Source: Collybiopsis luxurians FD-317 M1 (lineage: Eukaryota; Basidiomycota; Agaricomycetes; Agaricales; Omphalotaceae). From it: a DNA stretch of 45,794 nt. A model generated the notes under the pieces. That model ran no database searches and was not told where the DNA came from. It worked only from the letters and a program-made list of their open reading frames with translations. Below, piece by piece: positions 1 to 10,065 of this stretch (positions are counted from its first letter, which is position 1; each line of letters opens with the position of its first letter). Location of the stretch: the NCBI GenBank assembly GCA_000827265.1, contig KN834817.1, positions 60,597 to 106,390 on the forward strand, written 5' to 3'. The position numbers and the translations under genes are program-made.

Positions 1-3000
1 TTCACCACCCTGAGCATTGACATCAGCTCCCTTTTCAAGTAAAAGTCTGACCATGGCCTCTTCTTGGTAAACAGCAGCAGCAGCCTGAAGGGCATTGCCA
101 TATTTACCACCCTGAGCATTGACATTTGCTCCTTTTTCAAGTAAAAGGTTCAATATGGTCTCATTTCTTTCAGTTGCAGCAGCTTGAAGGGCATTGCCAT
201 ATTTACCACCCTGAGCATTGACATCAGCTCCCTTTTCAAGTAAAAGTCTGACCATGGTCTCATTTTGGAAAACAGCAGCAGCCTGAAGGGCATTGCCATA
301 TTTACCACCCTGAGCATTGACATTTGCTCCTTTTTCAAATAAAAGGTTCAATATGATCTTATTACCCTTAGTTGCAGCAGCTTGAAGGGCATTGCCATAT
401 TCACCACCCTGAGCATTGACATCAGCTCCCTTTTCAAGTAAAAGTCTAACCATGGTCTCATTTTGGAAAACAGCAGCAGCCTGAAGGGCATTGCCATATT
501 TACCGCCCTGAGCATTGACATTTGCTCCTTTTTCAAATAAAAGGTTCAATATAATCTCATTTCTTATAGTTGCAGCAGCTTGAAGGGCATTGCCATATTC
601 ACCACCCTGAGCATTGACATCAGCTCCCTTTTCAAGTAAAAGTCTGACCATGGCCTCTTTTTGGTAAACAGCAGCCTGAAGGGCATTGCCATATTTACCA
701 CCCTGAGCACTGACATTTGCTACTTCTTCAAGTAAAAGGTTCAATATGATCTCATTTCTTTCAGTTGCAGCAGCTTGAAGGGCATTGCCATATTTACCAC
801 CCTGAACATTGACATCAACTCCCTTTTCAAGTAAAAGTCTAACCATGGTCTCATTTTGGAAAACAGCAGCCTGAAGGGCATTGCCATATTCACCACACTG
901 AGCATTGACATTGGCTCCTTTTTTCAGTAACAGGTTAACTATGCTCTGATTGTTCCTAAATACAGCAGCCAGAAGGGCATTGCCATATACACCACATTGA
1001 GCATTAACATCAGCTCCTTTTTCAAGTAAAAATTCAATCATGTTCTCCCTCCCATTGACAGCAGCAACTTGAAGAGCATTCCCATATCTGCTGATCTCCA
1101 TATTGATATCAACCCCACAACTGAGTATCTTGTGAGCAATGGTTGGATAGTTATATTTTGCTGCGGCATAGAGTGCTGCCTTTAAATCACTCACACTGCA
1201 CCCATTGACCATTTCCTGACTCGCTGTCAGCAACCCTTCACATATCAAACAGAAAATTGGGGGTTGAATTTTCCCTTCATTGTAAGTATGGAGATAATTT
1301 TTATTTACCCAGTTCTGAAAAGACGGTATTTTACTTGTAGCAAATTTTACTATTTTATGATGGAGGGAACTCTGAACATTTGCTTCAACAAATTTGGCAT
1401 GTTTCGACCAGTTTTGCAAAGCATACCACTGTAAGGATTTGTAGTGACTTCCCCAAGGTTGTTTCATATCAATCTTTTGCATCATATATATTATGCATGT
1501 CTGGGCAATCGCTTCATGAGCCAGAAGTTCATTAATCTCAATTAATCCGGCAGTGTGAGATGAATTGTATTGACCAATCAAGAACTCTTTCACAGATGCA
1601 TGTGCCACTTGCACAACTGAATATGTATCAACTGTCACCAGAGTGGAATCAATGATTGAATGAATATTAACATTCATTTCATTAGCTTGTTCCACACAGT
1701 TATTCTCTAGATCTACTGTTAAAATCTCTGAAATCTGTCCGACAGTCAGTGACTCGGATGAATATAGAAGCCACAAAAAAAGATGATGAGCATCTTTTCC
1801 GCTTTTTTTCTTCATAGTTCGCTCGATTGCTTGACTATAAGTTTGCTCCAGATCTTCAGGCAGATCTGCCAAAGCTTCACGGACAGATTTAGGGGTCCCA
1901 CAATGTTCAAGTGCCTTTAGTTGACAGTCCACCCAGCGGAATCTGTACACATATGCCTTAGAAACAAGAATAATCATGTACTACATTTTTGACAACTTAC
2001 TGTCCCTGTGCTTTTCCCGTTAAAATCCTCATGACTTCATTCCTCAATTCTCCTTTAAAACTATATTTTTCTATTTCTTGATCCAGATATTTCCCAATAT
2101 CATCATTGACTTTGTCACCTCCACTATCCAATGAAATTTCAAACCAATTCTCTGCGATCTTCCTTTCCGACCTGTAGCGGCTTGTAACAAAAATGCAAAA
2201 CTGCCTAGGCAGATTTTTCAACCATTGCACAACCTTGGTGGGTTCCCTACATTCATCCATGGCATCCAAAACCATATAGCCCCCATCGATAGTCTCAAAG
2301 ACATCTTTCAATGCATTTTCCAAGGCTTTTACAGTAGGCGGAGATCCAGTGAGGCCTTGCCTATTGCATTGGTCAAATAATGTTTTCAAAGCAGGATGGA
2401 TGCTTGTGCTATTGGCACCAGTCCAATCCAGAAGAGATAAGAGGAAGCCACGAAATGTAGACTTTTGTCCTGTATTATCACGAGAATCAAAGTAGTGATA
2501 CCAGACATTGTCTGGGGCTCCTTTCTTAAGGTCCATGATGATTGTAGTCCTAGCACAGGATGACTTTCAATGCTTTCAAATTTCATCATATGACTCACGT
2601 TAAAATGGTCTTGCCGGATCCAGCTTCAATGGGCTGTCAGCAACCTCCTATGCTATGTAAATTCTTCCATACCTTTACCCTGAATCCAAAGTAAACCTGG
2701 GCTTTGCTTCCACTCATTATATTCAGGATGGTCAAGGATCCATTGACCAGTACCCTCGGTTCTTTTATCATCCGCAGTTTGAAAGTTCGTGGCGCTATCA
2801 GGGGCATTTAGCCACTTTTGAATCTTTTCTCTTTCATCATTCGCTGTCAAAGGCCAGAGCCAATGAGTGCTTGTCGTGATGAGTGAGAATGCATAACTTA
2901 CAAACAACAGTGAATGTTGAATTATTAATGGTGAAATGAGAAGCGTTTAGAAACATGCTAATCATATATGATTATCAGATGGCTACTCTTGTACCTACAA

Positions 3001-3106
3001 CAATTATTATCACCTTCCGTTGACAACTGAGTTTCTGCAACGCAATGAGCAATTATATATCAGAAGATACACGATCAACATACTGCATAGCCTGTGAATC
3101 GCTCAT
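1..3106 (-). CDS. NLR-A: NACHT-ankyrin NLR-type protein, 3' end outside window
   Basis: Predicted STAND/NLR-type protein. I place exons at 3084-3106, 3014-3034, 2902-2957, 2673-2843, 2599-2623, 2001-2549 and 1-1942; all introns are GT..AG and 49-58 nt except the 58-nt to-be-inferred first ones of the same size. Order: MSDSQAM exon, MFLNASHFTI exon, P-loop GKAGSGKT assembled across the 49-nt intron 2624-2672, Walker B YMVLDAMDEC, sensor VTSRYR, FRWVDCQL, a winged-helix-like LLYS..LTVGQISEIL segment, then about 11 ankyrin repeats from about 1140 downward. The ankyrin units alternate GADVNA and GANVNA types, giving a 66-residue (198-bp) higher-order repeat. The frame is open to base 1. The start at 3106 is chosen because MS[DN]xQxM and both flanking splice sites recur in the two paralogues; the ATG at 2956 is the fallback start. 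NLR-C is its close paralogue. Domain calls are family knowledge; the exons are my inference from sequence. Confidence 0.85.
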
Positions 3107-3150
3107 AGGGGGATCCTGGAAACAGCAGTCTCGCTCGCCTTCTTATATAT
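3107..3150 (-). promoter_or_regulatory. Core promoter of NLR-A with TATA box
   Basis: On the minus strand TATATAAG lies at 3142-3149, 36 nt before the proposed ATG, followed by GGCGAGC. The same TATA-like element and GGCGAGC block sit 36-42 nt upstream of the equivalent ATG in NLR-B and NLR-C. The short spacing implies a very short 5' leader if transcription starts about 30 nt after TATA. Confidence 0.5.
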
Positions 3151-3447
3151 TCACTCTCCGAAGGATCCAGTGACCAGTGACCATTCTTATCGATTGATTC
3201 TATGCATAATATTAGTCCGGCTGCTGTCATGATCGTACTATCTATCATTCTTCGACCACCGTTTTGGCCACATTATTAGCACCGGTTGCTTGCCGTTGAT
3301 CCTTCGACCTTCCTTCCACCACGTTGCATCCAGAATGCGCAACGAGGTCAGGGCGTTTGAATTCTGCGTGTGATGCCCGTTCTCAGTTTGATGTGCTCAC
3401 TACTTATCTGCTCGATACGATATATAGATACGGCAGCGTCTGGCCCA
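3107..3447. repeat. 5' flank duplicated with NLR-C (matches 44813-45152)
   Basis: The upstream DNA of NLR-A aligns along its length with that of NLR-C up to gtctgg, after which the two copies diverge. The NLR-A copy has a small tandem duplication (gaccagt) near 3167-3183. Differences are mostly CG in this copy versus TG or CA in the NLR-C copy. The NLR duplication therefore included promoter and flank. Confidence 0.8.
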
Positions 3448-5435
3448 CTATCGGCGCCAGGCTGTCAAGCCGGTCCGCGGACAGATATGCATGGCAATAC
3501 GACTGAGTTACCCGCTGGACTTCGTTGAGGTTTGCTCGCTTCCTCGGAAGTAGATGTACTGGGATCGATGGGAGACTGACTAAATGTGGGAAGGAGGGTC
3601 TTTGTCTTTGGCTCGGTCCATTATTGTTGTTATCGGCCAAGCCGATCTCGTCCTGTCTATCTCCTCCGTCCTCATTAATCCCTCCTTATCGTCTTCATCA
3701 GCTCGCATTACACGCGCTATATCCACTCTGTTGCATACGGATCCATCGCCTTCCACATCCGCATTCACCTCTGATACGGACTCGAACACGATACGAATCT
3801 GTTCTTCCCTCCCCATCTCCTACGACTGCGGCAAGCTCATCCTACCAAGATGGATTAACAACTTTTGTGGTGCTTTATCAAGTCCTGGAACAAGGATACA
3901 CGAGGCAAATTCCTCTTTCTTCGTCATCCGACGACAAAAATTGGTCTCGTTTGGTCTCAACCCCCAGAATAATCACCGTCCTTATCCACTCCCCTGCGTA
4001 CTTCTTCTGCGAGCCCATATATCGATGCTTCAGATACCTATACCTGTACTGCCTGGGTTGAGCGCACAGAAACCGTTATCGCTGCCTCGTAAGTCTCTCG
4101 TCGTCAGTTTCGTCTCGTTCAGCAACTCACATCTCTATAGGTCCGAAACCGGCTTGGAGATCGGTTGTGATGAACACATGCCATTCTAATCGCGTCAAAT
4201 TTCCCTGTGCGAGGTTTTCCGGGAGATTACTGGCAATGGTGTCGTAGGTGAGTGTTCCCTGCTAGCTTCCCTCTTCCGCTTTGGCTTATATGTTCAGATG
4301 TTTCTGGATGAACTACAAAACGACGGTCCACATTCCCGCTGGTTATAAGCAATGATACATCACACCCCAATTCCTCTTAGCATGGCGACCTGCTCGTCAT
4401 TATCTGATTCTTGACGCTCCAGTACCCTGCGTTGTTCATGTTTCGCGATGGTGAAGAGGAAGCACTGTGCTCTCTCAACTACCCCCGGCCCCTTCCCCAC
4501 GGTCCGCATTCCATGCAATGTTCCCTTCGCGACACGAGGAGCTGTCAAACACAGGCGTAGTCTTGTTTGTGCAAGGTTCTTCCGTCTGCTCCGCCTGATG
4601 CTCTCTACAACCAAGTTTTGGGGGAACTAGCACTTTGCTTATTTGCGTTGCAGGATGCGCTGGGGTTGATGCGATTAATTATCATCCGTGAGCACCCTTC
4701 CTTTTTCCCTCATTCATCTCATCTTCATACGCAGATCGACCATCCTCAAACCCGTCGCCGTAACCGGCTCGTCCTCTCTTCTCACTACACATGTATATGG
4801 GCTGATCCAAGATAACCTGAGCTGCCAGAGCTGTCGTCTGGCTCATGTACCTCATTGACATCCGCGATCGATGCAAATTGACTTTTGGAGGCTCTACCGG
4901 AGGAGCTCTACGCATCAACTACAACGGGGGTTATATTTTCCTCGCAAAACCCGCTCGACATCCGAGTACGACGCCTCGTATTGCTGGTAAGTGTGCTATA
5001 TGTTCTTCTATCCCTAAACGATGTTTGACTCACCTATCTGGAGCGGTAAGTGGAATCTTCGTTACTGGCTTTTCATATGCTCACCCGACGACTTCGTTCT
5101 CAATGTGAAGGTACTTCAATACCCTATCCACACCATTTCTAGTTTATGTTAAATTCTTCCCTCGACGCATCAGAGCGTTCACTTCTGGGTACAACGTGGC
5201 ATTTTATTAGTCTTGCTACTAGTTTTTAGGGAAGTCACTACTGTCTTGTTGGCATGGCAGAATGCGATGGCGTTAATGCGATTCATTATCATTGGTGAAT
5301 GAGTACCGCACTGTATACGGGCTGATTCAGATGACCAGAGGTGCTAGAGCCTTCGTCTGTCTTATGCACCTCATCGAGATCTTCGGCTGATGCGAAATAA
5401 TTTGCGGAAGCTCCATTGTGGCCCCTCCAGGCTCT
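3448..5435. other. CpG-rich stretch without recognisable gene
   Basis: Open frames here are short and none resembles a family I know. A degenerate direct repeat is visible: about 4640-4910 and 5250-5430 both read roughly LQ[DN]A[LM][GA]LMR[LF]III on the plus strand, followed by a similar TATxGGGCTGATyCA stretch. This may be a decayed tandem gene fragment. CpG is frequent here, unlike the NLR and gypsy DNA on either side. Confidence 0.35.
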
Positions 5436-5449
5436 AATTCATGAGGTAG

Positions 5450-7131
5450 ACGTGGTCCCTAAAATCAGAGAAAATCAGTCAGCGATGCATCTTCTCTTCA
5501 AATAACGACTGAAAAAGCCCACCTAACCCTCGGGTTCTGAGCCTCATAGCTCGAATTCAACCTTCCATCCTCCCTCATCTCCTTAGCAATCACAATATTT
5601 CGAATCCACTCTTGCAATCTGGCTCGCGGAGGTTCGGACACCGCTGGACAAGCTGCACGATGGCGCTGTGCATTCGGTCACAAGAGCTACCGGCATCATC
5701 GCCGTCTTCATTTTTTGTGTCATTTCTGCCGCCTTCACGTCCGATAGAACGCTATACCCCTAGTCCTAGGAAGGTGTGCAATGCACAGAAGGAGGTGAGG
5801 AAGTTGAGCCATGTTTCCTATAGACCCATGTTCAGGTCAGTTGGTTGGTTTCGGAGCACAGAATACCGAATGAAACTATACGCACAAGGTCAAACTGTCC
5901 ACTCGCATGTATTCTAAACCGCCCCAACACCTCGTAATATCATTCAACTCATCCACCTCATCGATACCCAACAGATACAACCTCTTGAGATCGCTGAAGA
6001 ACGCTGTGAGCTGCGGTAAGATCTCTGATACATTGTAGCCGAATCTGAATGAGGATTATTGGAGATATTCGAGGTTTTGGAGGGTGGGCCTAGAGAGGGT
6101 GAGGGCTCCATTTTTGCTTTCATTGACGCCTCCGTCGCTAACGGCGTCGGCCCTCGCACAACCGCCCTCTACTCCCCGTCTATCCCTATACGCCCTCAAC
6201 ACGTCCCTACCGTCCAATTTGTAAGGTTCCTCTTCATGACACCCTCTTGAGCTTGAAGGTGGTGCCGGGTTGGAGGAAGAGAGAGAGGCGGCGGAGGTGA
6301 GGGAGGACCAGGTCGGTGATCCCAATGTCCATAATTGCGAGCGGAAGACTGTAGTAGAGTAGTGGGTTGATGAGTTTGCCTGGGAATCACGGAGTCGATG
6401 AATAATCGACTAACCTCCAGCTAGATACGATCCTTCAATCTCTTGCGCAGCGCTCTCTAAGCTCGAGACGTTCGAAAAAGACGAGGCTGTTGATGATGAC
6501 GGAGAATTTGCGAAAAGAGACGAGCAGTTCTAGGAAGCAGCTGCCCTTGAAAGGGAGTGATGACGAGGGTGCGGGGGGTCATTTGAGTGGGGGGAGTTTT
6601 TAGAAGCAAAGTGGCCGCGCATTAAACTGGATGAGAGAAAGGACGGATGGTCCAATATGAACTCTGTGTAGTTTGATGACCAGATAGTTCTACAGAATAC
6701 TCCATCGTCTTCATAACAGCTAAATCGAGGATAAAATCCAAATCGGTAACTTGCACACAAGTAGAGAGATTATATGTAGACTAACCAGGAATGGAACAAT
6801 GTTGTATGGTCGATGAATGAATGGTAAAGTGAACGATTTCTTATCCAGAGACGAAAACACCAGGTAGGGTGCCATTACCAGTCTATCCGAAGATTTATTA
6901 CTATTATTACATTCAGTGAAGACGGTGTGCGCTCTCACCTACGCATCCTCTTCTCTAGCTGCATCCAGACTCAACACCGGGTTAATATCCATCTTCTCGA
7001 CCCCGCCGGCGTCTTTACCCGCAGGAACTGAAGGCAAAGAGAAAAAGTTCTGTGTTATTTGCTCTTTTGTTGGTTATTTGAAGTTTCGTAGAGCGATAGA
7101 GATTGTGGACATCGTTCAGAGGGACGAGTAA
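5450..7131 (-). pseudogene. Decayed gene in D1, possibly F-box/LRR-like
   Basis: Minus-strand coding remnants are shared with D2. About 7131-6920 reads ...VLSLDAAREEDAY followed by a GTGAG splice donor. Near 6330-6270 it reads DIGITDLVLPHLRRLSLF, and near 6010-5940 FFSDLKRLYLLGIDEVDEL. Leucine spacing and the DLxxL pattern resemble the LRR part of fungal F-box proteins, but no F-box was identified, so the family is a guess. Several frames are needed to join the pieces and stops lie between them. D2 holds the same pieces in the same order, so decay partly predates the duplication or both copies decayed in parallel. Confidence 0.25.
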
Positions 7132-7942
7132 ATAGGATCTAAATGAGTCTCGATAAATGGGCTGGGAAGAAGAGTGCAACAAGCCAGCGCGCTTCGGCGC
7201 CTAATTGGGCGCTTCAGTTGGGCTTTTAATGCGTAATTACATTCACAGCCCAAGTTACGATCGCCCACTGTTCTAACTTTGTTCGTCCCGCAACCGTTGA
7301 TATATCAACCTAGAGACACACAAATAAAACAGCAACTAAGGCTTGAGGGGCTTGCAACAAGTTCTGCATCAGCAGCACGACCGCTTAGCGTTCAAGTTGC
7401 CAACTTCCAAGTTAGCATCCCTATTACCGACACGGAAACGCACCAAAAAAACAGCCACAGGGGCCTGAGGCGTGAAATCCGAGCGGCTCGCAAGTGCATT
7501 AGCATCAGTATCTGACCCGCGTTCCCTTGGCAAGGCTCATGAAGGTCTTTACTAAACGATAATATCCTCAATCCATATCTTTGGACGCATCAAACACATT
7601 TAAACCCCCCTGTCCACCTTGCATCGGCCAGCGCCTCTTCCAGAAACCGGCAAAATACTTTCTACAGTAAGTACTTAGTGCGCATTCAGCTAGCATAAGT
7701 TCAACCCTCCTTTGTCAATAATGTAAAGCATAAGTACCTGCATCTGTGTATGGCTTTCGATAGGGTTTGTGAGACTCGAGTGGAACCATCGGCAGCCGCA
7801 TTGATTTGAGCCTCCCTCCTTTATTCTTGTCCATCCCAATGCATAACAGATGTAAACTCAAAAACTCAGAATTTCAGGATGGCGTCCAGGACAACCCTCG
7901 TATTCAAGAACAAACCCCGAGTCCAACCCAAATCTTGCGGAC

Positions 7943-7947
7943 TGGAA
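7943..7947. repeat. Target-site duplication TGGAA of element 1 (left)
   Basis: TGGAA directly precedes the 5' LTR. The same five bases follow the solo LTR at 21781-21785. The paralogous empty site in D2 (about 35038-35046) reads ccggaag without an LTR. Confidence 0.85.
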
Positions 7948-8226
7948 TGTAAACGTGCCGTTTACTCACGTTGTCTTGATCATATGTACTTCCTATTTTA
8001 GGTTATGTTTATGTATTTAGATCTGTTTGTATTGAAGCCTACGGCTTCTCATATATAGCTCGACCCCACTTCCCCGCACTTCACTTCCTCTCCCCCATCT
8101 ACTTCCCGCTCCCCTTGACTTATGGTACCGTAGCTCTCTCTCTCTCTCACAATACCACTCTGCATTCCACTCTACTTCCATCCCCTCTTATGTGAGTGTT
8201 TCTGTCCTCAACTATGGATGTTTCCA
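7948..8226 (+). repeat. 5' LTR of element 1 (279 bp)
   Basis: Starts TGTAAACGTG and ends GTTTCCA, with the TG..CA ends typical of LTRs. It contains a CT microsatellite near 8131-8147. The same unit recurs at 20584-20747 (3' LTR, truncated) and as a solo LTR of equal length at 21502-21780. Confidence 0.92.
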
Positions 8227-8530
8227 CTTTTTTTTAGAGTTCTTTCTTCCTTCTGGAAGATGCGAGTGTATTAAAAGAATTTCCTTTTCCCTCTTTCTTT
8301 CTGCATTTCTGAGCACCTCTCAAACCCCCCCTGCTTAAATTTCGAGCATATATCTGACTCGCCATTGTGCGATTGCTCATCCTTCTGACCTTGCCATTTT
8401 CGTATAAACATTTATTCTTCACATCATTACTTCGCCACTACTTTCATTCAATTACCTTGCTCTTTCAACATTGCCTTGTCTCACATGTTCACACATTGCC
8501 ATAGTCTCATATATGAATTCTAGGCATTAC
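8227..8530 (+). other. 5' leader of element 1
   Basis: About 300 bp between the LTR and the inferred gag ATG. It begins with a T run. I see no convincing tRNA-complementary primer-binding site next to the LTR. Confidence 0.5.
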
Positions 8531-9534
8531 ATGTGATCCCAAGAGTCTACACTGTCAACTTCAAAGAAGTCAATAACCCCATCCTCTGCCTTGAACAACA
8601 AGTTCAAGAAACCTGCACTTTCCAAGAAACTTGTCACATCCAACATTGTTCCCATCCCAGAGGACATAGTCTCTCCTGATGCATCTGACTCTTCCTCGCA
8701 CAGTCCCAATCGGACACACTCGATCCCTTCCTCTCTGCATATCCCTGCCTCCCTCTCTCAGTCAAGCCCTGTTCCCATAGTACCCGCCCCTCCTACCTGT
8801 ACAACACCTCCACCCTCACACCATAATCGAAAGACCTTGTACATTTCAGATTCGGACTTGGACACAGATGTCATGACATCGACTTCTGCACCCACCACTT
8901 CCTTCACAGCTGGCATGATTAAATCTCCTCCCATCGTCCATGCCTCCCGCCTCTTGTTAGCAGAATGGAACTCAGTCTGTACACAGATGTTTAATTACAT
9001 TGAGTACAAAGACATTGATGACAAGATGAAAATAAAGCGTAATTTCCTCTCCTGTCTTGTCCACGACCAACTCCAGAGCTGGATCTCTGCCCATAAGGCA
9101 GAACTCCTCAACATGGATCTTTTTGATCCTTTGGACAAGGATAAAGATGTCAGTCCCTTCCTGAATGCCCTCTGTTGCGAAGTCGTGAGCCGCAACTGGA
9201 TATCTGACCAGGTCAAGGCTTTGTTCAGTGCTAAACAGGTTAACTATCCCGACTGCTCATTCTCCGCCTTCTACTCCAATGTCCTCCGCATGAACTGTCG
9301 CCTGAAGGGCATGGATCATCACCAGACTGATGACCAGGTCAAAGTCATACTGCAGTCTAACCTGTCTGACATGACAGTTGCGACCTTTAAGAAGGATGAA
9401 CTTGACAATTCCTTGGAACTGAAGAAGTGGATAGTTGTGGCAGACAACATGTGGTCATGCAATAAATTACACCTCAAACAGCAAGCCACAGTGACAGCAA
9501 GGATTCTAGGTATTAGATGCAACAATGGCACCTC
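8531..9534 (+). pseudogene. Element 1 gag, 5' part (interrupted by element 2)
   Basis: I start gag at ATG 8531. The second codon is TGA (8534-8536), after which the frame is open to the element-2 insertion; ATG CGA to ATG TGA is the simplest history. The Ser/Pro-rich N-terminus precedes a helical capsid-like region (AEWNSVCTQMF, then KRNFLSCLVHDQLQSWI). The frame continues exactly at 15908 once element 2 (9535-15902) and its second ACCTC copy are removed, bringing in a zinc knuckle. Gag would package element RNA into virus-like particles. It is nonfunctional here. Confidence 0.8.
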
Positions 9535-10065
9535 TGTCATGAAGCGGTGTACAGTGGAGTGACTTTGCAATGATCAGTTTTTAAACAGAGGTGGGTCCTG
9601 GTCCCAATTGACAGAGTTAATTAACTAGTCTACTGGTACAGGCAGGATACTCACCTGGTCCCAATCGACAGAGAGGTCAAGATGGGGACTCAGGTTACAG
9701 ATGGTAGGTATATATACTGTAGTAAGCTGTGGAAGGGACTAATGCTACTGGAGGATAAGATGAGAAGCTAATGCTACTGGAAGACAACAGCTAAGTGACA
9801 GCTATGAGAATAAAAGGGTATGGAGCATGTGGTCATGCAACAGATGTGAGAGGAGAAACAAGGAGCAGTTCATTAATAAAACAATGACAGTGGGAACAAA
9901 ATAGAAAAAGAACAATGATACCATGTGGAGTGGAGATAGGAAGGAGTCATATGTCCAAAAGGTATTGATATGAAAGTTAGTCATAAACACGGTCATGTGA
10001 AAGGTGTATAGTAAAAGGAAAATGAATAGGGGTTAGGAATAAGTGTTCGTACCAGCTCTATGACA
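9535..10065 (-). repeat. Element 2 LTR (3' LTR by element orientation)
   Basis: 531 bp, same length as the other LTR at 15372-15902. The two differ at many sites where one copy has TG and the other CA or CG. The pol stop codon TAG lies inside this LTR at 10058-10060. Confidence 0.92.

Larger units (their letters stand above)
5436..7947. repeat. Segmental duplication copy D1 (matches 31878-35045)
   Basis: From about 5440 to the element-1 LTR this DNA aligns in the same orientation with 31878-35045, with scattered substitutions and small indels. D1 lacks about 660 bp present in D2 (about 33650-34315): D1 goes directly from aatgcgtaat to tacattcaca at about 7230-7245. The duplication resumes at 21781 beyond the inserted element and ends near 21935. 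Confidence 0.85.

Noticed and set aside
150..536. Tandem M..MLRVVNMAMPFRLL proteins on the minus strand
   Set aside because: Shadow frames of the ankyrin repeats of NLR-A; the same shadows occur over NLR-B and NLR-C.
1..1140. CRISPR-like regular repeat
   Set aside because: The 99/198-bp periodicity is coding ankyrin sequence in an intron-bearing eukaryotic gene, with no spacer-like unique segments.
3525..4189. Plus-strand frames of 178-201 residues
   Set aside because: Ser/Leu/Pro-rich low-complexity translation, overlapping frames, no family match, no conserved counterpart.
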